Source: Muribaculum intestinale (GTDB lineage Bacteria > Bacteroidota > Bacteroidia > Bacteroidales > Muribaculaceae). From it: 64,000 bases of DNA. The stretch spans positions 2,046,001-2,110,000 of the forward strand of contig NZ_CP021421.1 of the NCBI RefSeq assembly GCF_002201515.1, read 5' to 3'. A program made the translations under genes and the position numbers. The notes under the pieces were generated by a model. It had not been told where the DNA came from, did not search any database, and saw only the letters and a list, made by a program, of their open reading frames with translations. Of this stretch, positions 27,412 to 35,792 are shown one piece after another; position 1 is the first letter of the stretch, and every line of letters starts with the position of its first letter.

Positions 27412-28614
27412 TTATAGTAGGGATGACAGAATCAGAGAGTTGGCATGGTCGATTACAGATGTGTCGAGGGAGGACAGATAAATCTGTGTGGTGGTTTCGG
27501 AGTCGTGCCCCATCCCCTGACTTATTATGTTGATAGGGATTCCACTGTCTTTTGCGGCTGAGGCCCAGCTGTGGCGCGCAACATACAGTGTGAGAGGGGT
27601 GGTTATATCAAGCATTACGGCAATCTGTTTCAGACGTCGGTTTATGCTGTAGCTTTGGTTGCGGTAGGCTTTGCGTTCGTCGGTCACATGTAAAGGGATT
27701 ATAGGAAGAAGATAGTCAGATGCATTGCCGGGATATCGGTTGAGAATTGTTTTCATTTCCGGTGTACATGCTATCGTGAGTTGTTGCCCGGTTTTGTGGC
27801 GGCGGTATGTTATGCGGTTGTTGTGCAGAGCCGTTTTGCGTAGAAACGCCATGTCGATGAAACTCATTCCGCGCAGATAGAAACTCAGCATAAAAATATC
27901 GCGGGCATATGCGAGTGCAGGAGATTGAGATAGCTCAAGATTGCGCAATTGTCGTATTTTTGATATTGGAAGCGCTCTCTTTACAGTCTTGTCAATGCCT
28001 GTATATACATGGCGGAATGGTTTCTGCTGTTGGGTAATGCCGGCCTCAACAGCGCGGTTGTACAAGGCCCTGAGTATGCGCATGTAGAAAGATATTGAGT
28101 TAGGAACCAGTCCATTCGCACGCAGGAAAGCCTCATATGCCTCGATGGTATCTGTATCGAGTTCGTCAAGCGGGATGTCGCGCCCCTCTCTGAATTTACG
28201 AAAACTGCGTAGAGCTGCGGTATATGTTTCTGATGTGCGTATTCTCCCATTTTGTATCAGTCTGTTTATCGTGGCGTTCATAAAATTGAACAGTGAGTTT
28301 TCGGTTGTCGTACGATTGAATCTTTCGGTAATATCGTCGGCGTCAAACGTAACAGCCCGGTCGGAAAGTGTCCTGATTATTCTTTCCAGAAGCCTTATAT
28401 CGCGGTTTATATTTCTGGTAATCTCGGGAATATCCGATGATTTCATGTTGATGTCGGTGAGTGGCATGTTTCGTCGGTAGTTCCATTGTGCCGGATGAAT
28501 GAGATATGAGGTTGTGATACAGCGCGTTTTGTTTCCATGTGAAATCCGGTAGATGACGGTTCCTTTATTTCCTGGCATAGACGGCTCTCGGAATTTTACT
28601 TTTATAGTTGCCAT
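27412..28614 (-). CDS. Tyrosine recombinase (Bacteroides-type integrase)
   Basis: 400-aa site-specific recombinase. An arm-binding N-terminal region (about 1-95) is followed by a SAM-like core-binding domain (about 100-195) and the catalytic domain. Catalytic residues visible are Arg in YLRGMSFIDM, Lys in RRHKTGQ, Arg-His in YVARHSWAS, His in GMGHDSETT and the nucleophile Tyr in TQIYLSSL. The set is complete, so it could be active. It stands alone: no excisionase, mobilisation or phage genes are nearby. It lies between the SusCD locus and tRNA-Gln and could have served integration at the tRNA or local DNA inversion. Neither site pair could be identified. Confidence 0.92.
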   Translation of the reverse strand: MATIKVKFREPSMPGNKGTVIYRISHGNKTRCITTSYLIHPAQWNYRRNMPLTDINMKSSDIPEITRNINRDIRLLERIIRTLSDRAVTFDADDITERFNRTTTENSLFNFMNATINRLIQNGRIRTSETYTAALRSFRKFREGRDIPLDELDTDTIEAYEAFLRANGLVPNSISFYMRILRALYNRAVEAGITQQQKPFRHVYTGIDKTVKRALPISKIRQLRNLELSQSPALAYARDIFMLSFYLRGMSFIDMAFLRKTALHNNRITYRRHKTGQQLTIACTPEMKTILNRYPGNASDYLLPIIPLHVTDERKAYRNQSYSINRRLKQIAVMLDITTPLTLYVARHSWASAAKDSGIPINIISQGMGHDSETTTQIYLSSLDTSVIDHANSLILSSLL

Positions 28615-28957
28615 AAATGTGCTTGAATTAAATTAATTAATCGGTATAGCGGAAGATGAGAATATGGATGTCAGTGCTTCCATCTTCGAAGTTACGGCAA
28701 AAACAATATCATACTTGTATGGTATTGGAGCATGTTGTCGGAGTGGGATGATAATCTCATAGCGGATGAATGCAATCAAGGTCACAAGTGAAATAACGCC
28801 TAGTCCCATCCGGTATTCCACTTGTGACGCCGGAGCATAGATTTCGCATGAGAAAGTTGAGATGAAGAGGAATTGGGGTGCGATACCAAGCAATAGTTTG
28901 GACGATTCTACATGCTGTAGCCGTGGCTCGATTGGTGTCGACGGGAGGGTATAAAAG
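28615..28957. other. Gap between recombinase and tRNA-Gln with a 10-bp inverted repeat
   Basis: 343 bp without a convincing gene. A minus-strand open frame (28633-28893, 86 aa) has no start context or family resemblance. The notable element is a perfect 10-bp inverted repeat (GTCACAAGTG at 28781-28790, CACTTGTGAC at 28819-28828) with a 28-bp spacer, which could be a recombinase-binding or crossover site. No consensus promoter is seen for the recombinase. Confidence 0.5.
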
Positions 28958-28996
28958 AATCAAGGAGTCAAGCGATTTATGCTTGACTCCTTGATT
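28958..28996 (-). terminator. tRNA-Gln terminator
   Basis: A perfect 16-bp stem (28958-28973 with 28981-28996) with a 7-nt loop begins 4 nt after the 3' end of tRNA-Gln on the minus strand, followed by a T-rich stretch. Confidence 0.85.
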
Positions 28997-29000
28997 TGTG

Positions 29001-29071
29001 TTGTCTTACCAGGACTCGAACCTAGACAGGCAGAACCAAAAACTGCAGTGCTACCATTACACCATAAGACA
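29001..29071 (-). tRNA. tRNA-Gln (anticodon UUG)
   Basis: 71 nt on the minus strand. The acceptor stem TGTCTTA/TAAGACA is perfect. The D arm is GTG/CAC. The anticodon loop TTTTGGT carries TTG, on a GCAG/CTGC stem with a U-U pair next to the loop. The T arm is CTAGG-TTCGAGT-CCTGG with one G-U. The discriminator base is A and CCA is not encoded. A strong consensus promoter is at 29110-29141 and a hairpin terminator follows directly. Confidence 0.93.
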
Positions 29072-29109
29072 ATCATTTACCCAACCCCTGTAGCGGGGCT
29101 TAAGCGGTG

Positions 29110-29141
29110 CAAAGATAGGCATAAATTTAGAAAACGGCAAA
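29110..29141 (-). promoter_or_regulatory. tRNA-Gln promoter
   Basis: Minus-strand -33 TTTG (29138-29141) and -7 TATCTTTG (29110-29117) with a 20-bp spacer, a full consensus match 38 bp upstream of the tRNA. The -33 box lies within the arm of the hairpin split by the neighbouring insertion sequence, whose target duplication begins 8 bp upstream of the box. The promoter therefore survived the insertion. Confidence 0.8.
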
Positions 29142-29150
29142 TTTCCCACA
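29131..29150 (-). terminator. Half of a terminator hairpin split by an IS (tRNA side)
   Basis: These 20 bp are the exact reverse complement of 30511-30530. Removing the IS and one target duplication restores a 20-bp perfect stem with a 6-nt loop (CATCTT), followed on the minus strand by CTAAATTT after the arm's own TTTT. It was probably the terminator of the POT transporter gene. Confidence 0.85.
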
Positions 29151-29158
29151 CATCTTTG
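29149..29158 (+). repeat. Target-site duplication, left copy
   Basis: CACATCTTTG directly abuts the left end of the IS and is repeated identically at 30503-30512. Ten base pairs is within the range known for ISAs1-family duplications. It consists of the hairpin loop plus two stem bases on each side. Confidence 0.9.
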
Positions 29159-30502
29159 CAGGGCAACCGCATCAAAATTTGGCTTTAAGCAGCATATCGG
29201 TCAAATAGTCGTTGGAAAGGCTCGCTTTGAAGCGCCTTTTCTTTAGACTGCTTTTGTCAACATGCTCTTTTATAACCTGCATAGCCAACTTCCTTATTGT
29301 TGAGAGGTTTAGTGACGCATACCCTTTCCTTGCACGGCAGGCATCTTCGAGGAATGTCACATCAAGATTCCAATGCAGTTGATTCTCGATAGACCAATGC
29401 CCTCGAGCCAACATATTGAAGTACGCAGCCTTAGGATAATCCTCGTCACTAATGTATCTTCTGACGGCAGTTGCCGTGTGGTCTCCATAGTCAACCGAGG
29501 AAGTGACCTCTACCAATGTTTTCAGTCCAGGCCAACGAGCCAATACATCCTTGTCTTCGATTGTATCGGCTTTGAGTATCCGGCAATCGCGTATCTCTAT
29601 ACGTCCGTGGTCGGCATCCATCTGCGAAGCCGAGTCAGTGGGCTTATTGTAGCGGAATGCATCGATTACCTGTTCGTTCAGAGCGCCCTGATTGTCCTTG
29701 ACGGCAAGGAAGTAATGAGCTTTCCGGTCAAGGATATTCTGAGCGATATTAATCTGTGTACCAATCGCATCTATCGAGATTGTGGCACCTTCGATATCCA
29801 GTTTTTCAAGAAGCTGAGGTATGGCGACTATTTCATTTTCCTTGTCTTTGAGACGCTGCTGTCCTACTACAATGTGATTCTCGCTGACATAGGCGTTCAT
29901 GATATAATCGCCTTTCGAGCCATGCTGTTTAGGCGATGTGCCTCTGAGCTTTTTGCCATCTATGACAACCTGCTTCTCAGCAAGCGTGTCAAGGAACTTC
30001 CTGCCATGCTCAACCAGACATCTCTCAATCTCATCGGGATCCACGGCGCTCATCAGCCGCTCGAAAGTGTCAGGTGACGGGCTGCGGTCAGGACGGTCGG
30101 CAATAAGACCAAAATCACGTGCCCGATAATAGGCGAACTCGCTCATGTCAACATAATCCTCGCCTCCGCAGATATAGGTCAGCAAAGCGATTGTCAAAAG
30201 GTCGGAAAGTGCATACGTGCAACGACCTGTAACTCGATGATCCGGTACTGTCATAAAGATTTCGTTCAGCATAGTCTCGGTGTCTATATTGTTGATTTTC
30301 AACCATAAAGATACTAAAAATATATGAGATACACAATTATTACAACACTAAAAATCAGACAATTATCCATTTTTTAGTGCTATAAAATTACTAAGAATTA
30401 TGACTTCGGATATGCTGGATTCAAAGAATTTCGCCAACATATATCATCGTTGACTCAAAGCAACCGTTACTTATCACACATAATTTTGGTGCGGTTGCCC
30501 TG
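29159..30502 (-). mobile_element. ISAs1-family insertion sequence, intact (1344 bp)
   Basis: Terminal inverted repeats begin CAGGGCAACCGCA on both ends, with 20 of 21 bp matching (left 29159-29179, right 30482-30502, one T/C difference at position 14). Identical 10-bp direct repeats flank it. One transposase gene fills most of the element, its stop codon lying within the left repeat. About 180 bp between the transposase start and the right repeat are noncoding. Intact ends, a perfect duplication and an open transposase suggest a recent and possibly active insertion. Confidence 0.93.
29172..30302 (-). CDS. ISAs1-family DDE transposase
   Basis: 376-aa transposase. An N-terminal DDE_Tnp_1-associated region (VPDHRVTGRCTYALSDLLTIALLTYIC) precedes a DDE catalytic core: first Asp in VVIDGKKLRGT, second Asp in ISIDAIGTQ, and Glu in WSIENQLHWNLDVTF, all intact. 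The frame extends to a TTG at 30302; the first ATG in frame is at 30272 and may be the true start, since family members begin shortly before the VPDHR segment. It is transcribed in the same direction as the upstream POT gene, whose terminator the IS has split, so read-through could express it. Confidence 0.93.
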   Translation of the reverse strand: MKINNIDTETMLNEIFMTVPDHRVTGRCTYALSDLLTIALLTYICGGEDYVDMSEFAYYRARDFGLIADRPDRSPSPDTFERLMSAVDPDEIERCLVEHGRKFLDTLAEKQVVIDGKKLRGTSPKQHGSKGDYIMNAYVSENHIVVGQQRLKDKENEIVAIPQLLEKLDIEGATISIDAIGTQINIAQNILDRKAHYFLAVKDNQGALNEQVIDAFRYNKPTDSASQMDADHGRIEIRDCRILKADTIEDKDVLARWPGLKTLVEVTSSVDYGDHTATAVRRYISDEDYPKAAYFNMLARGHWSIENQLHWNLDVTFLEDACRARKGYASLNLSTIRKLAMQVIKEHVDKSSLKKRRFKASLSNDYLTDMLLKAKF

Positions 30503-30512
30503 CACATCTTTG
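30503..30512 (+). repeat. Target-site duplication, right copy
   Basis: CACATCTTTG, identical to 29149-29158, directly abuts the right inverted repeat of the IS. Confidence 0.9.
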
Positions 30513-30530
30513 TGGGAAATTTGCCGTTTT
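30511..30530 (-). terminator. Half of a terminator hairpin split by an IS (POT side)
   Basis: The other 20-bp arm, partner of 29131-29150, lies 70 bp after the stop codon of the POT transporter gene. With the IS in place the arms are 1.36 kb apart and cannot act as a terminator. Confidence 0.83.
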
Positions 30531-30600
30531 TCATATTATTTCAGGTTCTGAAATACGGATAGAGAGCTAAAGGCAATCAGATGGCTTCATTCTCTACTGT

Positions 30601-32274
30601 CTAGAGTGAGTCGGTGTCAGCTGCGGGAGCGTCGGAGGTGGCAGCCTCGAGCTTTTTCATGATTGAGAATATGAATGCTGCCGAGATGAGACATATAATG
30701 ATGAGGATACCCCATAGGGCTGCCGTGGAGATTTTACCCCAAAGAAGCATAGGTATAGACACGAGATAGTTGCCGACGGCTGTCGCTGCAAACCATCCGC
30801 CCATCATCGAGCCTTTCAGTTTGGGAGGTGCTACTTTGCTTACAAAGGATATACCCATCGGAGAGAGAAGAAGCTCGGCGAAAGTAAGGAGCAGGTAGGT
30901 GCCGATGAGCCAGTTGGGTGATACAGCGGCCGATGTGCCTACGATGGCGAGCGAACCGACACACATCACACCATATGCGATGGCAGCCATGAGCATGCCG
31001 TATCCGATTTTACGTGGTGCGGATGGCTCTTTCTTTCTCTTTGCGAGCCAGCCGAAGAATGCAAGGCTTACCGGAGTGAGGGCAACTACATAGAAGGGGT
31101 TGAACTGCTGATACTCCTGGGGTTGGATACCGGTAAGAGGATCAGGTGTAGTGTTGTAGAAATAGTATACGGCCCATGCCACCAGCGCGAGCAGTGCTAC
31201 AGATATCAGTCGGCTGAGGTTGCTCTTTGTCTGGAACAGGTTGAAGAGGGCGTAGACACCCACGGCAATGCTGAGCAGTGCCCATACATTGAATCCTATG
31301 CGTGTCCATCCACCGGCTTCGGGCGATGTGCATGTCTTGGCAAATTCGGTGAGAGTGGCTCCGTTCTGGTGGAATACCATCCAGAAGAATATAACTACGG
31401 CAAACACGAGAAGCAGGGCGATAACGCGCTGGCGGGTCTGTGCCGGAGTGAGTTCCGGACCGGCCGATACTGCGGCTTTGGCTGTGCCGTTTTTCTTGTC
31501 GTTAAGTATGTGGGCGTATGTCTTGCGTCCGAGAGAATATATAAGGAAGCTGGCAATAAGCGACACGCAAGCCACTGCAAAGCCATAGCTGTAGCCGGTG
31601 GTCAGGGTGGTTATGTACTGTGATGCCCATGCGGTGAGGTCGGCTCCGGGTGTCATCCCTGCTTCTGTTGCGGTAGCGATTATGTCGGCGGCATTCTCAT
31701 GGCCGTCAAGATAGAGGTTGCACATTGCGGGGAGTGTGCTTACATAGGTCAGGCCCTGGGCTTTCATAGCCATGTTGCACATTGCTGTCGCTGCCATCGG
31801 GGCAAACATCGACCCGATATTGATGGCCATATAGAAGAGGGAGAATGCGGCGTCGCGCTGTCCGCTGAAACGTGCGTTGTTGTAAAGATCGCCTACCATC
31901 ACCTGTAGATTGCCCTTGAACAGGCCGGTTCCTACGGCGATAAGGAGCAATGCTGCGCACAGAATCACAAGCGAAGATGTGCTACGGATTTCGGTCGGTA
32001 TGGCCATTACCATATAGCCGATGAACATTACGGCTATACCGGTGACCACACACTTGGAGAAGCTCCAGCGGTCGGCGACCCATCCGCCGATGAGCGGCAT
32101 GAAATAAACGAGTGCAAGGAAGCCGGCATAGATCTGACCCGACACAGTCGAGTCAAAGCCAAACTTAGCCTGCAGGAAGAGGAGGAAGATAGCAAGCATG
32201 GTGTAGTAGCCGAAACGCTCGCCTGTGTTGGCAAGCGACAGCACATACAGTCCTGCGGGTTGGTTTTTAAACAT
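30601..32274 (-). CDS. POT/PTR-family proton-coupled peptide transporter
   Basis: 557-aa major-facilitator protein importing di- and tripeptides with protons across the inner membrane. The POT signature GERFGYYTMLAIF (ExxERFxYY) is in helix 1, and the PTR2-type segment GLFKGNLQVMVGDLY and about 13-14 hydrophobic helices follow. The C-terminus is hydrophilic and acidic. The stop codon is TAG, which shows that TAG is read as stop in this genome. It lies 54 bp after sufE and has lost its terminator to the IS. Confidence 0.92.
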   Translation of the reverse strand: MFKNQPAGLYVLSLANTGERFGYYTMLAIFLLFLQAKFGFDSTVSGQIYAGFLALVYFMPLIGGWVADRWSFSKCVVTGIAVMFIGYMVMAIPTEIRSTSSLVILCAALLLIAVGTGLFKGNLQVMVGDLYNNARFSGQRDAAFSLFYMAINIGSMFAPMAATAMCNMAMKAQGLTYVSTLPAMCNLYLDGHENAADIIATATEAGMTPGADLTAWASQYITTLTTGYSYGFAVACVSLIASFLIYSLGRKTYAHILNDKKNGTAKAAVSAGPELTPAQTRQRVIALLLVFAVVIFFWMVFHQNGATLTEFAKTCTSPEAGGWTRIGFNVWALLSIAVGVYALFNLFQTKSNLSRLISVALLALVAWAVYYFYNTTPDPLTGIQPQEYQQFNPFYVVALTPVSLAFFGWLAKRKKEPSAPRKIGYGMLMAAIAYGVMCVGSLAIVGTSAAVSPNWLIGTYLLLTFAELLLSPMGISFVSKVAPPKLKGSMMGGWFAATAVGNYLVSIPMLLWGKISTAALWGILIIICLISAAFIFSIMKKLEAATSDAPAADTDSL

Positions 32275-32328
32275 AATGATTGGTATATTAAATATGGTTT
32301 ATTCGTTTCGGAGGGAGCGGGCGAGCGA

Positions 32329-32766
32329 TTATTTGCCTTCGTTTTCGAGTTTGGCCTTATAGGCTATAGCGTAGAGTTTCATCTGCTTTACCAGAGCCGC
32401 AAGTCCGTTGGAACGCGTGGGCGAGAGATTCTCCGCAAGTCCGATTTTGTCGATGAAATAGAGGTCGGCATCGGCTATTTCAGCGGGGGAATGGTCGTTG
32501 AGCACCTTGAGGAGCATGCTGATTATCCCTTTGACAATTATGGCGTCGCTGTCGGCTGTAAAGTGTATCAGTCCTTCGGGTGTTATATCGGCATGCAGCC
32601 ATGCGCGGCTCTGACATCCCTCGATTATGTATTGCGGGGTCTTGTATTCTTCGGGCATCGGCGGCAATGTGTTGCCCATGTCGATTATATAGGCGTAGCG
32701 ATCCATCCAATCGTCGATATCGGCGAACTCTTCGATTATCTCGTCCTGTATCTCGTTGATAGTCAT
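32329..32766 (-). CDS. sufE: SufE-family sulfur acceptor protein
   Basis: 145-aa SufE protein that accepts persulfide sulfur from the SufS cysteine desulfurase during Fe-S cluster assembly. The acceptor cysteine is in IIEGCQSRAWL, and the flanking segments WMDRYAYIIDMGNTLPPMP and GLAENLSPTRSNGLAALV fit the family. It starts 3 bp after the M28 peptidase gene, so they are co-transcribed. The rest of the suf operon is not in this window. Confidence 0.93.
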   Translation of the reverse strand: MTINEIQDEIIEEFADIDDWMDRYAYIIDMGNTLPPMPEEYKTPQYIIEGCQSRAWLHADITPEGLIHFTADSDAIIVKGIISMLLKVLNDHSPAEIADADLYFIDKIGLAENLSPTRSNGLAALVKQMKLYAIAYKAKLENEGK

Positions 32767-32769
32767 TGT

Positions 32770-33768
32770 TTATTCTGCTTTTTCAGTGTATATTACGTTG
32801 GCCACGGTCTGTCCTACGGCTTTAAGTGTGGCTGTTGATATGGAGGTCATGTCATCGGCTACGGTGTGCCATGTCGGCGGAAATGAGCCTGTCGAGGGAT
32901 GGGCTGCGTCGATTATGTCGACAGCCGGTATCCCGGCACGGTTGATAAATACGTGGTCATCTGTCACACCTCCGCCAGAGGTGTTCACGAATCTGTCGGC
33001 ATATCCTGATGCTGAGGCTACGGCCCAGATTCGGTCGTTGACACTGCGTGCGAAGTGGTCGCTGATGATTTCGCGCCGGAATACAGCGCCTTCACCACCT
33101 ACCATATCAAGCAATATTGCATAGGCCGGCTGCACCATGCCTTTGTATGGCTTGCCGCGCAGCCACTCCTGTGTGCCGAGGCACCATGAGTTTTCGTCGC
33201 CGTCATTGCCGCTGTCTTCGGCGTCTACAAAAAGTAAGTCGACTCCTGCAGCAGGATTCCGTTCGCCCATCAGTCGGGCAAGTTCAAGCAGTACGCCTAC
33301 ACCGCTGGCGCCATCGTTGGCACCGGGTACCGGTGTGCTGTGGTTGGCGGCATTCGGATCGTTATCGGCCCATGGACGTGTGTCGTAGTGGGCTACAAGT
33401 AGTATGCGGCGTCCTGTACCGGAGTTGTACCGTGCCAGAATATTTGATACCGGTATGACACCGCCTGACGGACTGTCGACTTTTGATTGCTGTATCATTA
33501 CCGTATCGGCTCCGTATGAGCGGAGTCTGCCGGCAATATATTCGACACAGGCCGCATGAGGAACTGTACCGGGTATGCGTGGTCCGAGCTCTACCTGGGT
33601 TGCGATATGTCGGTAGGCTGAGTCGGCGTTGAAGTCGACTGTATTAAGACCGCTGGAGGCTGTCGTGTCTTTTCCTGAGGCTGCTTCACCTGATACAGCA
33701 CGGTTGCCATGGCCCGTACAGGCCATGGCTCCGGCTAATATCATTATTGCTAATAGAAAACGTTTCAT
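32770..33768 (-). CDS. M28-family zinc peptidase / glutaminyl cyclase-like lipoprotein
   Basis: 332 aa with a lipoprotein-type signal (MKRFLLAIMILAGAMAC). The zinc-binding residues follow the M28 order: His and Asp in LVAHYDTRPW, Asp in PGANDGASGVG, Glu/Asp in FVDAEDSGNDGDENSW and a late His in TDDHVFINRAG. The DTRPWAD pattern is closest to glutaminyl-peptide cyclotransferase-type members, so it may cyclise N-terminal Gln rather than act as an aminopeptidase. It sits between the DUF3332 gene (6 bp) and sufE (3 bp). Confidence 0.87.
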   Translation of the reverse strand: MKRFLLAIMILAGAMACTGHGNRAVSGEAASGKDTTASSGLNTVDFNADSAYRHIATQVELGPRIPGTVPHAACVEYIAGRLRSYGADTVMIQQSKVDSPSGGVIPVSNILARYNSGTGRRILLVAHYDTRPWADNDPNAANHSTPVPGANDGASGVGVLLELARLMGERNPAAGVDLLFVDAEDSGNDGDENSWCLGTQEWLRGKPYKGMVQPAYAILLDMVGGEGAVFRREIISDHFARSVNDRIWAVASASGYADRFVNTSGGGVTDDHVFINRAGIPAVDIIDAAHPSTGSFPPTWHTVADDMTSISTATLKAVGQTVANVIYTEKAE

Positions 33769-33774
33769 CCGTTT

Positions 33775-34326
33775 TTATCGGGTGGCAAGCATGGCGGGGA
33801 GAGCCTGCTGCTGATAGGCGAGTACGCCCTGAGCATCGAGTGCCACACGATGCATGTCGCCGTCGGCACCTACCATCTCTACATTGTTGTCATCAATCAT
33901 AGTCATGAATACCACACCTTCCTCCATGTCGGGGGTGCGTACGCTCCATGTCTGTTCGTCGGCATTGAAGTCGAGTCGCACTACGCTGCCGTCATTTTCG
34001 CTTGTAATGGTATATCCTGTCTTGTCGCAGTCAACGAGGTAACGGCCATCCTGACCTTCGATGACACTGCGTCCGCAAGCTACGGGGTTGTTTCCGCTCC
34101 AGAATTCGATACTGTTGATGACAAGTACATCAGCCAAAGCTGATACTTCATATACGGGAACTATACAGAATGCGATGAACACGAGTTCGTTGACAAATTT
34201 ATTGCCTACAGTGTGGTTCCAGCCAAGAATCTTGTTGGTGAGAGCGAAACTTCCTATACAGGATGTCGATACCATCGAACCTGCGAGCGCAAGTACAAGA
34301 CCTACAAATAAATATCTTCTTTTCAT
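33775..34326 (-). CDS. DUF3332-family lipoprotein
   Basis: 183 aa. The N-terminal signal is MKRRYLFVGLVLALAGSM with a lipidated Cys in STSC. The next segment IGSFALTNKILGWNHTVGNKFVNE matches what I know of DUF3332, a Bacteroidetes/Proteobacteria family of unknown function. A second hydrophobic segment (LVFIAFCIVPVYEVSALADVLVI) precedes a beta-rich C-terminal domain. It ends 6 bp before the M28 peptidase start. Confidence 0.82.
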   Translation of the reverse strand: MKRRYLFVGLVLALAGSMVSTSCIGSFALTNKILGWNHTVGNKFVNELVFIAFCIVPVYEVSALADVLVINSIEFWSGNNPVACGRSVIEGQDGRYLVDCDKTGYTITSENDGSVVRLDFNADEQTWSVRTPDMEEGVVFMTMIDDNNVEMVGADGDMHRVALDAQGVLAYQQQALPAMLATR

Positions 34327-34383
34327 AAATTCAGTTGTTAGGGATTTTTATAGGTTGTTAAACGAATAATGTATCATTCATGA

Positions 34384-35772
34384 TTATAGCCTTATGTGTG
34401 CGGTGCTGCGTTTATAGAAATCCATGACCTTGCGCACATATGCCGTAGTTTCTTTGCCACGGAAATAACCGTATTTGCATACAGGGTCGTTGTAGTATTC
34501 TGGCTTAGCCTTCATGAGTAGAGCATCGGCTACGTTCCCGTCCCATATTTTTGGGTTTTTTCCGTATTTTTTTGCCAGGGCTATGGCGTCATATATATGT
34601 GCTATGCCTGAATTGTAGGCTGCCAGGATAAATTTACGGCGTTCTTCTGAATCGGGCACTTTTTTTGACAGGGATTTGTCGAGCGCTTTCATTATGGCCG
34701 CCGCAGTGCGGATATTAGCCTCCGGATTTGTGATTTTGGATGAGGATAGACCGTAAGCACGTGCTGTGCGAGGCATTATCTGCATCACACCTCTTGCGCC
34801 TGCCCAGCTTACCGCTGTGGAGTCGAAACGGCTCTCGGTATATCCTTGTGCAGCAAGCATACGCCAGTCCCACCCGATTTCATTTGCGTATTGCCGGAAG
34901 AAGCGGTCGTAGGGTGATATGCGTCCCTTTGAGAAATCTATGGATAGCGCCGGCGATTCTTTGCTGAGCTCGAAATAGCGTTTCAGAATCCGGGCCTGCG
35001 CTTTGCGAGGCTCGGCCTGGCCCATCCATTCGGTGATGCTGTCGGCGAGCCACGGTTTCTTAGGCGATACACCCCAGGCAGCACGTTGCTCGAAACTTAC
35101 CGGGAGGCCTATATCGAGACTGTTATAGTATGTGCGGTTTATACGCGCGATATCGCTGTCGACGATAGTTAGCGGTATCTCTCCGTTTGCTACCATCTCG
35201 ATAAGATCCTCGGTAATAAGTGTGTCGCTTTTTACTTGATGTATCTTGATTCCGCCTCCGATTTCGTCGTTGAGATTCTCAAGACGGTAGAGGTACTTCG
35301 AGCCGGCCTCCACGTATACCTCACGTCCGGCGAGCTGGGTCACATCGGTAATAGGGTTGTCGCTTTTGGGCTGTACAAGTACCTGGGTCGTGATATTCTC
35401 GTCGCCTGCAGCTACTACATGCGGTTTGTACTCCGCTGTGATGGGTATCTCATATGCAGCGAGATCAATAATTCCGCTGTCGAGCATCTCGACAAGTGAG
35501 GTCAGGCTGGGAGCTACATGCAGGTCGATGGCGATACCTTTGTCGGCACCGAAGCGTGTCACCATGTCGTAGTCATATCCCATCTGTTCCTCTCGGTAGA
35601 TGAAATATGAGGTCGGACTGTAGAGGGTGCCTACGCGCAGGGTATCCGGCAGTGCATGTGAAGTTGAGTCGGAGTCTGAACCTCCGGCGCCGTTCCCCCG
35701 TCCGCACGAGTATATCGAGCAGATTGCAAGTAACAGTAATGCTATTGGGAGAAGAACGGCTGACTTACGCAT
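34384..35772 (-). CDS. MltF-like lytic murein transglycosylase, lipoprotein
   Basis: 462 aa from the ATG at 35772 (MRKSAVLLPIALLLLAIC), acylated at the Cys of YSC (residue 23). Residues about 45-275 form a periplasmic solute-binding-like domain (LRVGTLYSPTSYFIY, YDMVTRFG). The C-terminal SLT domain carries the catalytic Glu in YTESRFDSTAVSWAGARGV plus MQIMPRTARAYGL. This two-domain order is that of MltF, which cleaves peptidoglycan glycan strands and is allosterically controlled by muropeptides. purM ends 20 bp upstream. Confidence 0.9.
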   Translation of the reverse strand: MRKSAVLLPIALLLLAICSIYSCGRGNGAGGSDSDSTSHALPDTLRVGTLYSPTSYFIYREEQMGYDYDMVTRFGADKGIAIDLHVAPSLTSLVEMLDSGIIDLAAYEIPITAEYKPHVVAAGDENITTQVLVQPKSDNPITDVTQLAGREVYVEAGSKYLYRLENLNDEIGGGIKIHQVKSDTLITEDLIEMVANGEIPLTIVDSDIARINRTYYNSLDIGLPVSFEQRAAWGVSPKKPWLADSITEWMGQAEPRKAQARILKRYFELSKESPALSIDFSKGRISPYDRFFRQYANEIGWDWRMLAAQGYTESRFDSTAVSWAGARGVMQIMPRTARAYGLSSSKITNPEANIRTAAAIMKALDKSLSKKVPDSEERRKFILAAYNSGIAHIYDAIALAKKYGKNPKIWDGNVADALLMKAKPEYYNDPVCKYGYFRGKETTAYVRKVMDFYKRSTAHIRL

Positions 35773-35792
35773 AGACCGGATGTATTGGTTTA

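Noticed and set aside
28633..28893. 86-aa minus-strand open frame beside the recombinase
   Set aside because: It has no recognisable domain, promoter or start context and contains an inverted repeat. It is probably chance.
28958..29071. Attachment-site duplication of the tRNA-Gln 3' end marking an integrated island
   Set aside because: Looking for GTCCTGGTAAGACA and its complement on the left side of the accessory block I found no second copy by eye. The other end may lie outside the window.
29131..30530. Reading the IS ends as imperfect 46-bp terminal inverted repeats with a mismatched centre
   Set aside because: The mismatched block is CACATCTTTG in the same orientation on both sides, which is a target duplication. 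The outer arms belong to the target hairpin, and the true repeats start at CAGGGCAACC.
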